DNA of 64,000 bases from positions 59,560,756 to 59,624,755 of the forward strand of contig CM060731.1 in assembly GCA_030704615.1 (NCBI GenBank), written 5' to 3'. How positions within the stretch are numbered: position 1 is the stretch's first letter; each line of letters opens with the position of its first letter. This DNA comes from Takakia lepidozioides. Taxonomy: Eukaryota; Streptophyta; Takakiopsida; Takakiales; Takakiaceae. A program made the translations under genes and the position numbers. Positions 9,430 through 19,999 of the stretch are shown here, piece by piece. The notes below the pieces were generated by a model. The model did no database searches. It saw only the letters and a list, made by a program, of their open reading frames with translations, and was not told the origin of the DNA.

Positions 9430-11870
9430 GTTGGTTTAGGGTTTAAGAAATGTTGAATAGGGATGATGTGGACATTGGTGCCGAGGGCAAAGAGATGAGA
9501 TACTATCGTCTGGAAGAGTAGGATTGGTTGCTAATGATTAGGTCAAACGCGAAAGAGTGCACAGAATCAACACACACTTGTTCGGTTCACCCATACGATA
9601 ATCCCGGCGGTGTTGAGGAAACTGCAGCTTTGATATCATCAATCTGGGGCCTTGGCAAGATGGTAATGAAGCATCAGACGAGGTGGAGACAGGTGGGCCC
9701 GCCACTGAGGAGAAATCCACAGAGACAGACACGAAGACGATCCGATAATTTTCTTCAGAGGGTGGAGGGCACACATGGACGGATGCATCTGTTTCGTGAC
9801 ACAAATGAACATCCCGGGTCTTTGGAGCACCTCCCGATGTGTCCGTCTCCCCACCCACCATTGGCATCGTACTTCCTTCTCGAAATGAGATTTTCTCATG
9901 GGTACAACCACTGTCCTGAAGTGAATGCAGATATCTGGCTAGATCTATCCAAATGTCCAAGTACATATGCAACAATTCTCGTACACTTTCTAGTCAAAGA
10001 AATTCAAAACGTGGTGCATGGCCAGCACTTTCGTAGATGTGCCATCAGGCAATTGGCGGAATGAATGTTCATTTCGTCATGGTCCAATATAGGGTGTTCA
10101 AACTGCCGCAATAACCTAGTTGATGAATCAAGCTGTTTGTCAGTAACGTTGTTACATAGTTTAAGCTCTCAGATTCTGACTACAACAAACTTGGTCAGCG
10201 GCACTCAAGTCTGCCTCTGGAGATTATGAAGTACTGTCTTCAGACATGTTTGTTCTCACATGCTGGCGAATGCAACAGGAAGATACCTCCTGAGGATAGG
10301 ATTTGCTCAATTTGTACCACATGTGAAGGAGACTGGAATCATTTATGCCCTATGAGATCCAGGATACATGGAGTCTTTTCAGCCTTTTTTTGTGCCTGGT
10401 AGCAGCAGCCAAATTGCTTAAGAGCTCACTTGCATGAGGCATTACGCCGTGGTGAGAGATTATTTCTTCTACGCTCTTGATTGGAGCAGTTTACAAGAAC
10501 CTACTACTTGCTCCTTCTGGTTTGTTTCTGTCAGCGACAATAAATATGGTGGGCCTGCTTCCCCCCGGGCTTTGCTTACATCGCTAATGCCTTTGTTGGT
10601 GCTTTGACCTCTTTATTTTTTATTTTAGTTGTTGAGATGTATCTTTCATTCCTCTTTGGTGAATTATGTCACTGACTGTGTCCTCTACATTCACGGTTTG
10701 GTGTTTGTGGACAGAGGATACAGAGACCCTCTGGGAAGTGCCGAGCACGAAGCTCCAAAGGGAAGTGGTGAATTCAAAAACTAATGGTGGAGAGACAGCC
10801 TACGAGGGGCAGTTAAGACAGCCTACAGCGTGGAGCGGAAGGAAAGCATAAAGCTGGGAGAAATGGCTTGTCATTGAATGCAATCAGTCACTACTGCACT
10901 TCTGCAAGTTGCCTCACCTCCCTTGGCAAGCTGGTCAATAATCACCATTGTTTGATATCTGTTAAACTGCAGCCTTGACTTCTGGCTACCATTCAGAGCA
11001 ACTGTGGGATCAGAGAGAGGGGTCTATGAAGGCCTATGAGGAGGGAATGAAACCTCCCTTCCGTTCTTCTTACTTTCCTCCCATGCGTTCCGTCTTTTCC
11101 TGCCCCTCTTGATTCCCACCATGACCCTGGAAACCAGTTTCCCTTCACTTCCCATCTTCATTTTCCCTCTACGGTTCATACATTTTCCTAAAAGATGCAT
11201 TACTTCATGGGAATGAGGAAGTTCCCTTCGACACCGGGGTCCAGAAAGGGGATAACCTCATATTTCCCCTTTTTGCTAAAGAGGGAAAGTTAAAAGCTCC
11301 TTGTGATATATATAATAAGGTAGGGTTCTGCGATGATCCCCTTGACCTCCCAAGCTTTGATGGTGGGGAGATGAAGAAGAGCGTGGTGCCCATGGTTGCA
11401 TCACTGATCTGCATCGGGCATGAGGGGTCATGGCTGTTCTTTCTGACACTCTAGATTTCCTGATGCAATGGCGCTCTCTCTTTTGTATTTGGTATACTTG
11501 ATGTGCTGCCTGATTTGATACCACCTACAGAAGGGTCTGGCACCAGAATTGGAGAATAACAGCCATAGCGGCGTATGCTGCATTTGTGGCACTCGTGGGG
11601 CACATGCCGGCCCTGTTCTCATGTTCTCCAGGCATCTTGGGTTGTCCTTATAAGCCTCCACAAGTTGACATTGCTTGCAGGCCTGGACATATGCCGAACG
11701 CTTCAAGAAGCTGTGACCTGTATACTCTGCATTTTTGTTTTGGGTTGGTTCAGGAAGGTAAGATCTATGGACAAGGGGGCCACCCAGAGGTGGAGAAGAC
11801 TGAATGGTTGGGTCGGCCCACCATTACATTCAGCAACAAAGTTGCCAACATGTGCAAATATCCAAAAAGT
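9430..11870. other. Intergenic, no supported gene
   Basis: ORFs up to about 178 codons occur (for example 9528-10064 plus) but show no recognisable domain and overlap ORFs of similar size on the other strand. Nothing else stands out. Confidence 0.4.
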
Positions 11871-11871
11871 G

Positions 11872-11935
11872 AAAATGGAGAGGAGAAGCTTTGGCAGGTA
11901 TATTCTCAATTCCCAGTGAATCCATGGTGAATCCA
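11872..11935 (+). pseudogene. Decayed WW half of a PDF-like motif upstream of the second PPR gene
   Basis: GAGGAGAAGCTTTGG encodes EEKLW as in the intact modules (compare EEKLWNEY near 19240). It is followed by a corrupted version of the DPSQWW stretch and a TGA. It sits about 140 bp before the acceptor of the PPR exon, the same order as at the other two loci, so it is probably the broken first half of that PDF motif. Confidence 0.5.
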
Positions 11936-12077
11936 TGATTTTGTGCTCTTCCCAGCAATTCACCAGAGGAACTGGGTAGGTGTGGGGTGTTCAATGTGTA
12001 AATTGTGGGTTGTGAAGGGGGAGGATTTATAAAATCTCAGGGATAGCTGAAGGGGCCAGGGAGGGGGGTCATTGCAG

Positions 12078-14495
12078 ATGAATCCAAGGGTACTAGACTT
12101 CAAGCATAAGGGTACCAAAGAGGCACTGTGGATTGATAATTACAAGAAACGTGCATGGGTAGATGGTCAATGCGAAGCGGAAGGAGCACAGTTGTTTGAA
12201 TCAAGCACCTCCAGTGCGACCACATCTTTTGAAAGAAGGCCAAATGAGAGTGTCTCCAAGAACTCTTTTGGCTCCTGTTGGGATGTGAGGAAAGTATATA
12301 AGCAAGGACAAGTGAAAGAAGTGCTGCACGTTTTGAACCAAGGAGATATTTCAGTTGACTCCAACACATATGTCTGGCTCTTACAGGAGTGCATCAAGAT
12401 GAAAGGCCTAGTAGAGGGAAAGCAGGTGCATGCCCACATTCTTCAAAGTGGATTCAAGTCGAATATTTTCTTAGACAACACCCTCGTCAACATGTATGCC
12501 AAGTGCGGGAGTATGGTGGATGCACGCCTAGTGTTTGACAAAATGCCTGAAAGAAATGTGTTTGTGTGCACCATAATGATTGCAGGATACGCCAAGCATG
12601 GGTGTGTTGGGGATGCATTCAAGATCTTTGAGCAAATGATATGGAAAGGCCTGATGCCTGACAACATCACGTTCACTTGCATTCTCAAGGCGTGTGCCAG
12701 CCAAGGAGCTCTGGAAAAGGGCCAAGAGGTACACACTGAGATCATCAAATGTGGGATTGTTCCAGATCTCATTCTGGAGAACAGTCTTGTTGACATGTAT
12801 GCCAAGTGTGGGAGTATAAAGAATGCACGTCAGATTTTTGACAGTATGGCTAGGCGAGATGTGGTGACATGGAATGCGATGATTGCAGGATATACCAAGC
12901 ATGGTTGTGGTAGGGAGGCCCTGCAGTTATTTGAACAAATGCAACTTGAAGGCTTGGATCCAGATGTGGTGTCATGGAACGCTCTGATTGCAGGATATGC
13001 TCAGCACGGTTGTGGTAGGGAGGCTTTGGAAATGTATGAACAAATGATGCAGAAAGGGGTGATGCCTGACAAGGTCACGTTCATTTCGGTTCTCAGCGCA
13101 TGTGCCTGCCTGGCAGCCCTGGAAAAGGGCAAAGAGATCCATGCTGATGTCATTAGAGCTGGGATTCCATCATATGTAAATCTGGAGAATAGTCTTATCG
13201 ACATGTATGCCAAATGCGGGAACATGAAGGATGCCCGTAAAGTGTTTGGTAATATGGTGGAGCGGAATGTGATCTCATGGAGTGCAATGATTGCAGGATA
13301 CGCTCAGCATCATTTTGGCAGAGAGGCTTTAGAAACCTATGAGCAAATGATACTGGAAGGGGTGATGCCCAATCAGGTCACATTTGTTTCAGTTCTCAAT
13401 GCGTGTGCCAGCCTGGCCGCTCTGGAAAAGGGTGAAGAGATCCTTGCTGACATAATCAAAGCTGGAATTGAGCGAAATATCATTCTGGAGAGTACCGTAG
13501 TTGACATGTATGCCAAATGTGGGAGCATAGATGATGCACGTCAAGTGTTTGATACCATGGTTGAACGAAATGTGGTCTCGTGGAACACAATTATAGCAGC
13601 ATATGCTCAGCATGGGTGTGCTAGGGATGCCCTGCAACTATTTGAGCAAATGCAACAGGAAGGCTTGAAGCCAGATAGTATTGCCTTTATATGTGTGCTT
13701 TCTGCATGCAGCCATGTGGGCCTAGTGCATGAAGCCAGTTACTACTTTGATTCCATGATGCAAGATCATGGCCTCATTCCTAGAGTAGAGCATTTTGGCT
13801 GCATGGTGGACCTTCTTGGCCGTGCAGGGCAATTGGATGAGGCGGAGGACTTCATCAACAAAATGCCAATCAAACCAGCTGTTGTGGTGTGGGGGGCCTT
13901 GCTTGGCGCCTGCAGAATTCATGGGAATGTGGAGGTGGCAGAACGTGCTGCAAAATGCCTTCTACAGTGGGATCCACAGTATGCTGCCACTTATGTGCTG
14001 CTATCAAACATCTATGCTGCGGCTGGCAGGTGGGAGGATGCTGTAAAGGTGAGAAAAATGATGAAGGGCAGAGGGGTCAGAAAGGAGCCAGGTCGCTGCT
14101 GGATTGAGGTGGACAATCAGGTGCATGCATTCGTAGTGGAAGATACATTACATCCACAAATTGATGAAATCCATGCTAAGCTGAAGACTTTGTCTCGGCA
14201 GATGGAGACTGCTGGTTATGTGCCTGACACACGCTTTGTGTTGCATGATATGGAGGAGGAGCTAAAGGAATTTTCTCTTTGCCACCACAGTGAGAAGCTA
14301 GCCATTGGTTTTGGGCTCATCAGCACACCCCATGGGACACCTCTTCGTATCATCAAGAACCTTCGGGTGTGTGGTGACTGCCACACAGCCACCAAGTTTA
14401 TATCAAAGATTGTTGGGCGAGCAATTGTTGTACGGGATGGCAACCGCTTTCACCACTTCGAAGATGGGATTTGTTCGTGTGGGGATTACTGGTGA
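12078..14495 (+). CDS. PPR protein, PLS class with E and DYW domains, intact
   Basis: An 805-codon frame from ATG 12078 to the TGA after the DYW tripeptide. Residues 1-35 are the second half of a PDF-like motif (VLDFKHKGTKEALWIDNYKK then WVDGQ). PPR motifs run from about residue 95 to 610 with repeated MYAKCGS and SWNAMIAGY signatures, including one place where two short S-type motifs follow directly (DVVTWNAMIAGY and DVVSWNALIAGY). The E region follows, then the PG box PGRCWIEVDNQVHAF, then a full DYW domain with HSEKLA, CGDCH and the terminal HHFEDGICSCGDYW. Predicted role: organelle C-to-U RNA editing. CATTGCAG immediately before 12078 looks like a splice acceptor and matches the exon boundary of the leftmost gene, so the true protein may start in an upstream exon; if unspliced, ATG 12078 is the natural start. 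Unlike the leftmost gene, its triplets are well diverged. Confidence 0.92.
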   Translation: MNPRVLDFKHKGTKEALWIDNYKKRAWVDGQCEAEGAQLFESSTSSATTSFERRPNESVSKNSFGSCWDVRKVYKQGQVKEVLHVLNQGDISVDSNTYVWLLQECIKMKGLVEGKQVHAHILQSGFKSNIFLDNTLVNMYAKCGSMVDARLVFDKMPERNVFVCTIMIAGYAKHGCVGDAFKIFEQMIWKGLMPDNITFTCILKACASQGALEKGQEVHTEIIKCGIVPDLILENSLVDMYAKCGSIKNARQIFDSMARRDVVTWNAMIAGYTKHGCGREALQLFEQMQLEGLDPDVVSWNALIAGYAQHGCGREALEMYEQMMQKGVMPDKVTFISVLSACACLAALEKGKEIHADVIRAGIPSYVNLENSLIDMYAKCGNMKDARKVFGNMVERNVISWSAMIAGYAQHHFGREALETYEQMILEGVMPNQVTFVSVLNACASLAALEKGEEILADIIKAGIERNIILESTVVDMYAKCGSIDDARQVFDTMVERNVVSWNTIIAAYAQHGCARDALQLFEQMQQEGLKPDSIAFICVLSACSHVGLVHEASYYFDSMMQDHGLIPRVEHFGCMVDLLGRAGQLDEAEDFINKMPIKPAVVVWGALLGACRIHGNVEVAERAAKCLLQWDPQYAATYVLLSNIYAAAGRWEDAVKVRKMMKGRGVRKEPGRCWIEVDNQVHAFVVEDTLHPQIDEIHAKLKTLSRQMETAGYVPDTRFVLHDMEEELKEFSLCHHSEKLAIGFGLISTPHGTPLRIIKNLRVCGDCHTATKFISKIVGRAIVVRDGNRFHHFEDGICSCGDYW

Positions 14496-14529
14496 AATGA
14501 GCAAAATGCAAGAAACTGAGTCACTTGAA

Positions 14530-15165
14530 ACACGTCGGGGGAAAGGTGATGCTCTCAACATGGCCGAGGACAGAGATGAGGCCACACACAACTTATCAGC
14601 TTCAATGCATATGGTGGTCGCTCTTCTTCCCTGAGATGACAAAGTTTGTGATGGACAGTGGCCCTGCGTGGGAGAAGGAGCTTGCTGAGGAGGTCATGTC
14701 CGCAGTGAAGGGGAATGGAGGGCTCACCATGAAAGCTCTTGAGAGCATGCCATTGGTGAAGTCAGTGTATATGAAACTATGCAGGTGAGCTCGCCTGCAC
14801 CCTACCAATAGGCAAGGCCAAAACTGATTTAATACTCCAGTCACATGATGCATCTTTCCAAGTGAAGAAAGGAGAATTGTTGGGGGTTTACCAGCCGTTT
14901 GTCACTAGAGATCCCCAGGTTTTCGATGATGGCAGCAAGTCTGTGCCAAGTGCTTTCTTGGAGCAGGGGTGTGAAATTGCTCAAGAATGTCTTCTGGTCC
15001 GATGGTAGGCACACGGATGAACCCACCCATGCCAACACGCAATGTGCAGGGAGAGACCTTGGAGTCACCATTTCGAATCTCTTTGTGGCACAGATGTTTT
15101 TCCAACACGATGAGTTTGCTGTCACAACATCCGAATCAGGTATTGCTGCTAAGGTGACATGCTGA
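14530..15165 (+). pseudogene. CYP74 (allene oxide synthase / hydroperoxide lyase-like) pseudogene
   Basis: Fragments in several frames match the C-terminal half of CYP74 cytochrome P450s. DRDEATHNL (about 14570) precedes a frame-broken NAYGG region. FVMDSGPAWEKELAEEVMSA followed by VKGNGG and MKALESMPLVKSVY (about 14640-14775) corresponds to the I-helix to K-helix region. SHDASFQVKKGELLGVYQPF and VTRDPQVFD (about 14838-14925) match the CYP74 substrate-channel region. ANTQCAGRDLGVTISNLFVA (about 15032-15090) is the atypical CYP74 haem-binding loop with its cysteine. Normal CYP74 enzymes rearrange fatty-acid hydroperoxides in oxylipin/jasmonate synthesis. Frame shifts, stops and absence of the N-terminal half make this non-functional. 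It begins about 35 bp after the PPR stop codon, in the same orientation. Confidence 0.85.
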
Positions 15166-15182
15166 TCTTTGAAGGAAGCCAC

Positions 15183-16815
15183 ATCACAACAAGAAGCAGC
15201 ATCAGCAGGCTATATATGAGCTGCTAGTTGCCTACGACCATTTTGAACTCACAGGTAAGATAGTTTCCTTCTAAAGCTCAAATGTGTTCACTATGACCTC
15301 TCTCCGATGTTCCGATGTTGGCACATGTTGAGCAAGCGAATGGATAAAGATCAGGGAAGGGGGTATCTGCATCTGGATTATCCTTGCATGCCAGTACTTA
15401 ATAGTGTCTGCAGATCATTGGATATTTGGTATATTTCCTTGTTGTTGCTGTGGACTTCAGTTACAGATGATGATGAACTTCAGCACCTCCAGTTGGGATG
15501 AAGCTGGTTGGTAATAGCTGGCTATTTGAGTTGAACTCTGAATTTGCTCCTGCGCTTCGTTGTTGTGAGATCACATGGGAACTAGCTATCTTCTCATGCT
15601 CAAGCCCATGTGTGCATATTGCGGCCCTGCTGGCAGTTGACCAGGACCCAGATTAATAGAGGAGTTTGTCTGGTATTAATTTCCAGAGGTATAGAAGCAA
15701 CAGTGGTTTGCTTACTTTTTTGCGAAGTCAACAACAACTAGGATGAGGAGGGCACCTGCAATCCTTATTATAAGGTAGAATTGGTGCAATCACAGTGCCG
15801 AACCCCAGAATGAAGACCCAAGATCACAACAACCGAGTAAATGTCATGCAGCAACTGAAGTGTGAAACTTCCCACACTACTACCAAAGTTAAGGGAGAGT
15901 CAAAAGGTTGACTCTCCCTCTCACATGTACATCTGCCTCCAACAGTGTGAATGATGTACAATCACAACCACCCAGGCACTACAAATGGCTCCCCTGCTGT
16001 GAGCTTGGGAAATATGATGTGTACTTGTTTTTCTCTCCTTCCTTAATCAGTTAGCCATCCCCCTTGAAGCCTGCTGTCATGGACAGTGTAGCTTCAAAGC
16101 TTTGTGAAAGAGTTAAAGTGAGCTAAAGACCGATGTAATGGATGAAGGCCTTAACAAAGCCTGTACTGTATGATGAAGCTCGTTCCTTCCCCTGCAGGTA
16201 AAATAGATCTATGTAGGATCTCCTGCATTGTATGCTTAATCAAGCAGACTTGTACTTCTACCAAATCATCTTAAGTCATTAATCTGAAGTTGCTGTAGTT
16301 CATCCTACTGCACTGTTGCTCATGGTTAGCTGCCTTTATTAGTAAAGAGAGAAGACCGGCGCGAAATGCCTCAAGTGCAATGTGATTGCGAGCTTGGGCA
16401 TCAAGTCATGGCTACAATATGCGTAGTGAACGACCCCAGGTGCTCTCTTGGAACAAATGTGGTTGTCTTCTGGAGACAAATCCGTCTACTATCCAGTGCT
16501 TGGTGACCAGGTGAGTGTAGGAAGTTTATCAGTTCCCATAAACAAGCGTTTAGCTTTACCCAAGAGCCTTTCAATGCAGAACTTCCATCAACCATGCTCA
16601 TGTCTCAACTTGACTCCTGAAGATAAAGTTTCGTACACACAATCATGGCCATATCACCAGTGATCTATGACCTCTCTGTGTATGACCTTTTATCTCTCTC
16701 AATAGTGTGATTGGCAGCACTGTAAAACTTGGTTACAGGAGAGAGGACTGTTGCCTTTCTGCGGAGATAAGATTTATTTAGTGACCTGGTAAGACTACCA
16801 AAGGATATGTTATGT
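15183..16815. other. Intergenic, nothing recognised
   Basis: Short ORFs without domains. Sequence from about 16640 leads into the truncated end of the minus-strand PPR pseudogene. Confidence 0.4.
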
Positions 16816-18540
16816 TCAATTGTACCAATTTCGTTCAGCCAAGCCGTTCTTTTGCATTCCTTCAAATAGTTGCAGGACCTCCCTATGACAACCATGCTGG
16901 GCATATCCTGTGATCATCGCATTCCACGACACCACATTTTGTTCAGCCACATTGTCAAATACTCCCTTTGCATCCTCCATGCACCCACATTTGGCATACA
17001 TGTCCACTTGGGCAGTGTCCAAAATGACATTTGGTACAATTCCAGCTTTGATGATGTCACCATGCACCTCTTTGCCCTTTTCCAAGGCTGCCAGGCTTGC
17101 ACAAGCATTGCCAACGCACACAAACATGATGTGGTCGGGCTTCACCCCTTCCCCCATCATTTGCTCATAGGTCTCCAAGGCCTGCAAGCATGGTGTTCCA
17201 TGACACCAAATCTCGTTCAGCCATATTGTTGAACATATACTCTACATCCTCAGTGCTCCCACATTTGGCATACATGTTCACGAGGGTATTGATCAGAATC
17301 ACATCTGGTACAATTCCAGCTTCAGCGATGCAACCATGCACCTCTCCAGGGCTGCTAGGCTTGCACATGCACTGCAAACGCATACAAATGTGATGTGGTC
17401 GGGTTTCACCCCTTCCCCCATCATTTGCTCATAGGTCTCCAATGCCTCCATCCTGCACCCCTACTGTGCATACCCTGCGAGCATCGCGTTCCACGACACC
17501 ACATCTCGTTCAGCCATAGTGTTGAAAACTCCCTTCACATCCTTAATGCACCCACACTTTGCATACATGTCCACCAGGGCAGAGTTCAAGATGACATCTG
17601 GTACAATTCCAGCTTTGACGATGTCACCATGGACCTCTTTCCCTGTTTCTAGAGCTCCCAGGCTTGCACACGCATTGCAAACAAAAACAAATGTGATGTG
17701 GTTGGGCTTCACCCCTTCGCACATCATTTGCTCATAGGTCTCCAAAGCCTCCATCCAGCATACTTGCTGTGCATATCCTGCAATCATCGCACTCCACTTC
17801 ACCACATCTCGTTCAGCCATACTATCGAACACTCCCTCCATACAGGTCCACGAGGGTATTGTTCAGAATGACATTTGGTACAATTGCAACTCTGACAATG
17901 TCGCCATGCACCTCTTCACCCTTTTCCAGAGCTGCAAGGCTTGCACACGCATTGCAAATGCACAGAAACGTGATGTGGTCGGGCTTCACCCCTTCCCCCA
18001 TCATTTGATCATAGGTCTCCAAGGCCTTCATACCACGCCCCTGCTGTGCATACCCTGCAAGCATCGTGTTCCATGTGATCAAAGATCGTTGAGGCATTCT
18101 GTTGAACACTTGGTGAGCATCCATGATGCTCCCGCACTTAACGTACATGTTGACAAGGGTGTTGAGGAGAAAAACATTTGGCATGAATCCACTTTGGATA
18201 ATGTGAGTGTGCACCTGCTTTCCAGCTTCAAGGCCTTTCACCTTGATGCACTTATGCAAGAGACAGACATATGTTTCTGAATCTGCTGACATGCCTCCTT
18301 GGTTTAAAGTCTGTAGAGCCTCTTTCAGTCTGCCTGCCTCACAAAGCATCTTCACATGCCCAGAAGTGCCAGAAGAGGCATTGTGGACTCCCTCTCTTGA
18401 TCCTCTTTCAGAAGCTGTGGTCATGGTTGAGGTGTCTGATTTTAGCAAAGGTGCCGCTGCAGCTGCTGCCTTTAGGTGACCATCTACCCATGCAGGTTTC
18501 TTGTAGCTATTGATCCACAGGGAATCATAGGTAATCTCGA
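16816..18540 (-). pseudogene. PPR PLS-class pseudogene, truncated before E/DYW
   Basis: Read from right to left it starts with a PDF second half (NFKLEITYDSLW then NSYKKPAWVDG), a linker with MTTASERGSREGVHNASSG, and PPR motifs almost identical to the leftmost gene (208 codons open from 18448). It then breaks: an internal deletion near 17835 (VDLYGG..), a TAG at 17461-17463 in place of a Gln codon, and losses near 17350 and 17185. Similarity stops inside the last repeat (LQLFEGMQKNGL) near 16820. The E and DYW domains are absent. Repeat units again resemble the 303-bp triplet with deletions, so this is a dead duplicate of the same subfamily. Confidence 0.88.
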
Positions 18541-18599
18541 GCTTGAAGTTTTAGGAAACACCCAGCTCAACTTATCACAATAGTTCCTATGCTCAATTG

Positions 18600-19740
18600 C
18601 ATCTGCTACTCTCTATAATCCAACAGGCATTCACCTTTTTGCCTCGATTGTCCCACCATTAACTGGGTCAGAAAAGTATTCATTCCACAGCTTTTGCCTC
18701 ATATTTGTTACCTGTTTCTGGATACCTGTTGTCACATTGGCAGTATCATGTCAGTCACCCCCAAACTATCAAAGGTTCACTCAACCAGCTAACTTGCAGA
18801 ATTCAACACAAAAATTTAGGGCCAATTGTGATAAGAGGAAAAACAGGGTGAAATGTGTTGAAGAAGGTGCCTTCATTAGTAGTGTCTGACTTTATCAATT
18901 GTGCAGCTGCCGCTGCGGGTTCCAGTTGACCATCTGTTTCTTGTACATGTCCTTCCATAGGGAATCATAGGTAATCTGGAGCTTGAAATCCGGCCCTCTT
19001 GGATGAATCTGGACCCACCCTCTATCCCTGCTCCATCAACTATCCATGCCTCTGCACAAATCATGCATACATCTTTGCCTTGCTGCTAGCAGCTGACAAT
19101 GACAGCCTAGAATTGTTCCAGCAAGCACCCCAACCCTACTTATCACACTAGTGCCTATGCTGACTTGCGTCTGCTTCCAACAAGCACTCACCTTTTTGCC
19201 TGGATTGTTCCACCATTGACTGGGATCAGAAACGTATTCATTCCAGAGCTTCTCCTCATCTCTGTTGTCTGATTTTCGATACTATCCTGTTGCCACATTG
19301 CAGTAACATGTCAAAATGACTCCAAAACCACCATAGATCCACCAACGAGCTAATTTGCAGAATTCAACATGAAAATTCAGGGACGACTCTATAACAGGGA
19401 AAAACAGGTTGAAATGTGTTGAAAAAGGTGCCTTCATTAGCAGTGCCTTGTTCTAAGATTTGTGCTGCTGCCGCTCAGGGCCGAGTCTGATTAAAGGGCA
19501 AAACAGGCTGAAATAGGTCGAAGAAGAAGGTGCCCTCACCACATTGTCCTTGACCTTGTGTCATGACTCATGGAGGACTTGGCCGACCATTTGTGTGTGC
19601 TGCTTGTGTCTGTAGTCAGGTAATGTCGGATTGGTTTGTGAGTTCCACCACGGTGCAGCTGAGCAGGCAGAGATTGACACACGCCCTGCTAAGACCAAGC
19701 TGACTCTCCCAAGAACCTTGTAAACATCAGGAAGAATACC
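18600..19740 (-). pseudogene. Upstream PDF-module remnants of the PPR pseudogene
   Basis: Three modules are visible on the minus strand. Near 18640-18700 a WW half has lost one base in GACCC-AGT and carries TAA instead of CAA. Near 18900-19010 a second half reads IHPRGPDFKLQITYDSLWKD after GTCCAG. Near 19195-19270 an intact WW half reads EEKLWNEYVSDPSQWWNNPG, then KK and a GTG donor. Near 19540-19700 sequence related to 3600-3800 remains. The order repeats that upstream of the leftmost gene, showing that duplication included several kilobases of 5' sequence. Confidence 0.72.
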
Positions 19741-19894
19741 AAATCATGGTACTAAGAGGAACCAAGAGCCCACATTTGCATCTGCGATCGTTGTGTGAAA
19801 CAAATCCCTCCGCGCTCAAGCACGCGCGGGGACATCGTCATCCCTTCCCCACGTTGCAAGCAGGTTATTTTCGGGCATTTCAGGCAGGTTACAA

Positions 19895-19998
19895 AAAATA
19901 TGACGACGATGATGTGGCGAAGATGACATGGTGACGATGACGTGGCAAAAATGACATGGCGATGATGATTGTTTACGATGATGTGGCGAAGATGGCTT
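19895..19998. repeat. GATGATGTGGCGAAGATGACATGG-like short tandem repeat
   Basis: GATGATGTGGCGAAGATG occurs at about 19907 and again at 19977, with related GATGACGTGGCAAAAATGAC copies between them. It is a degenerate array with a unit of about 24 bp. Confidence 0.6.
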
Positions 19999-19999
19999 G

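Noticed and set aside
9528-10064. A 178-codon plus ORF
   Set aside because: No domain and a 145-codon ORF on the opposite strand; coding signal not convincing.
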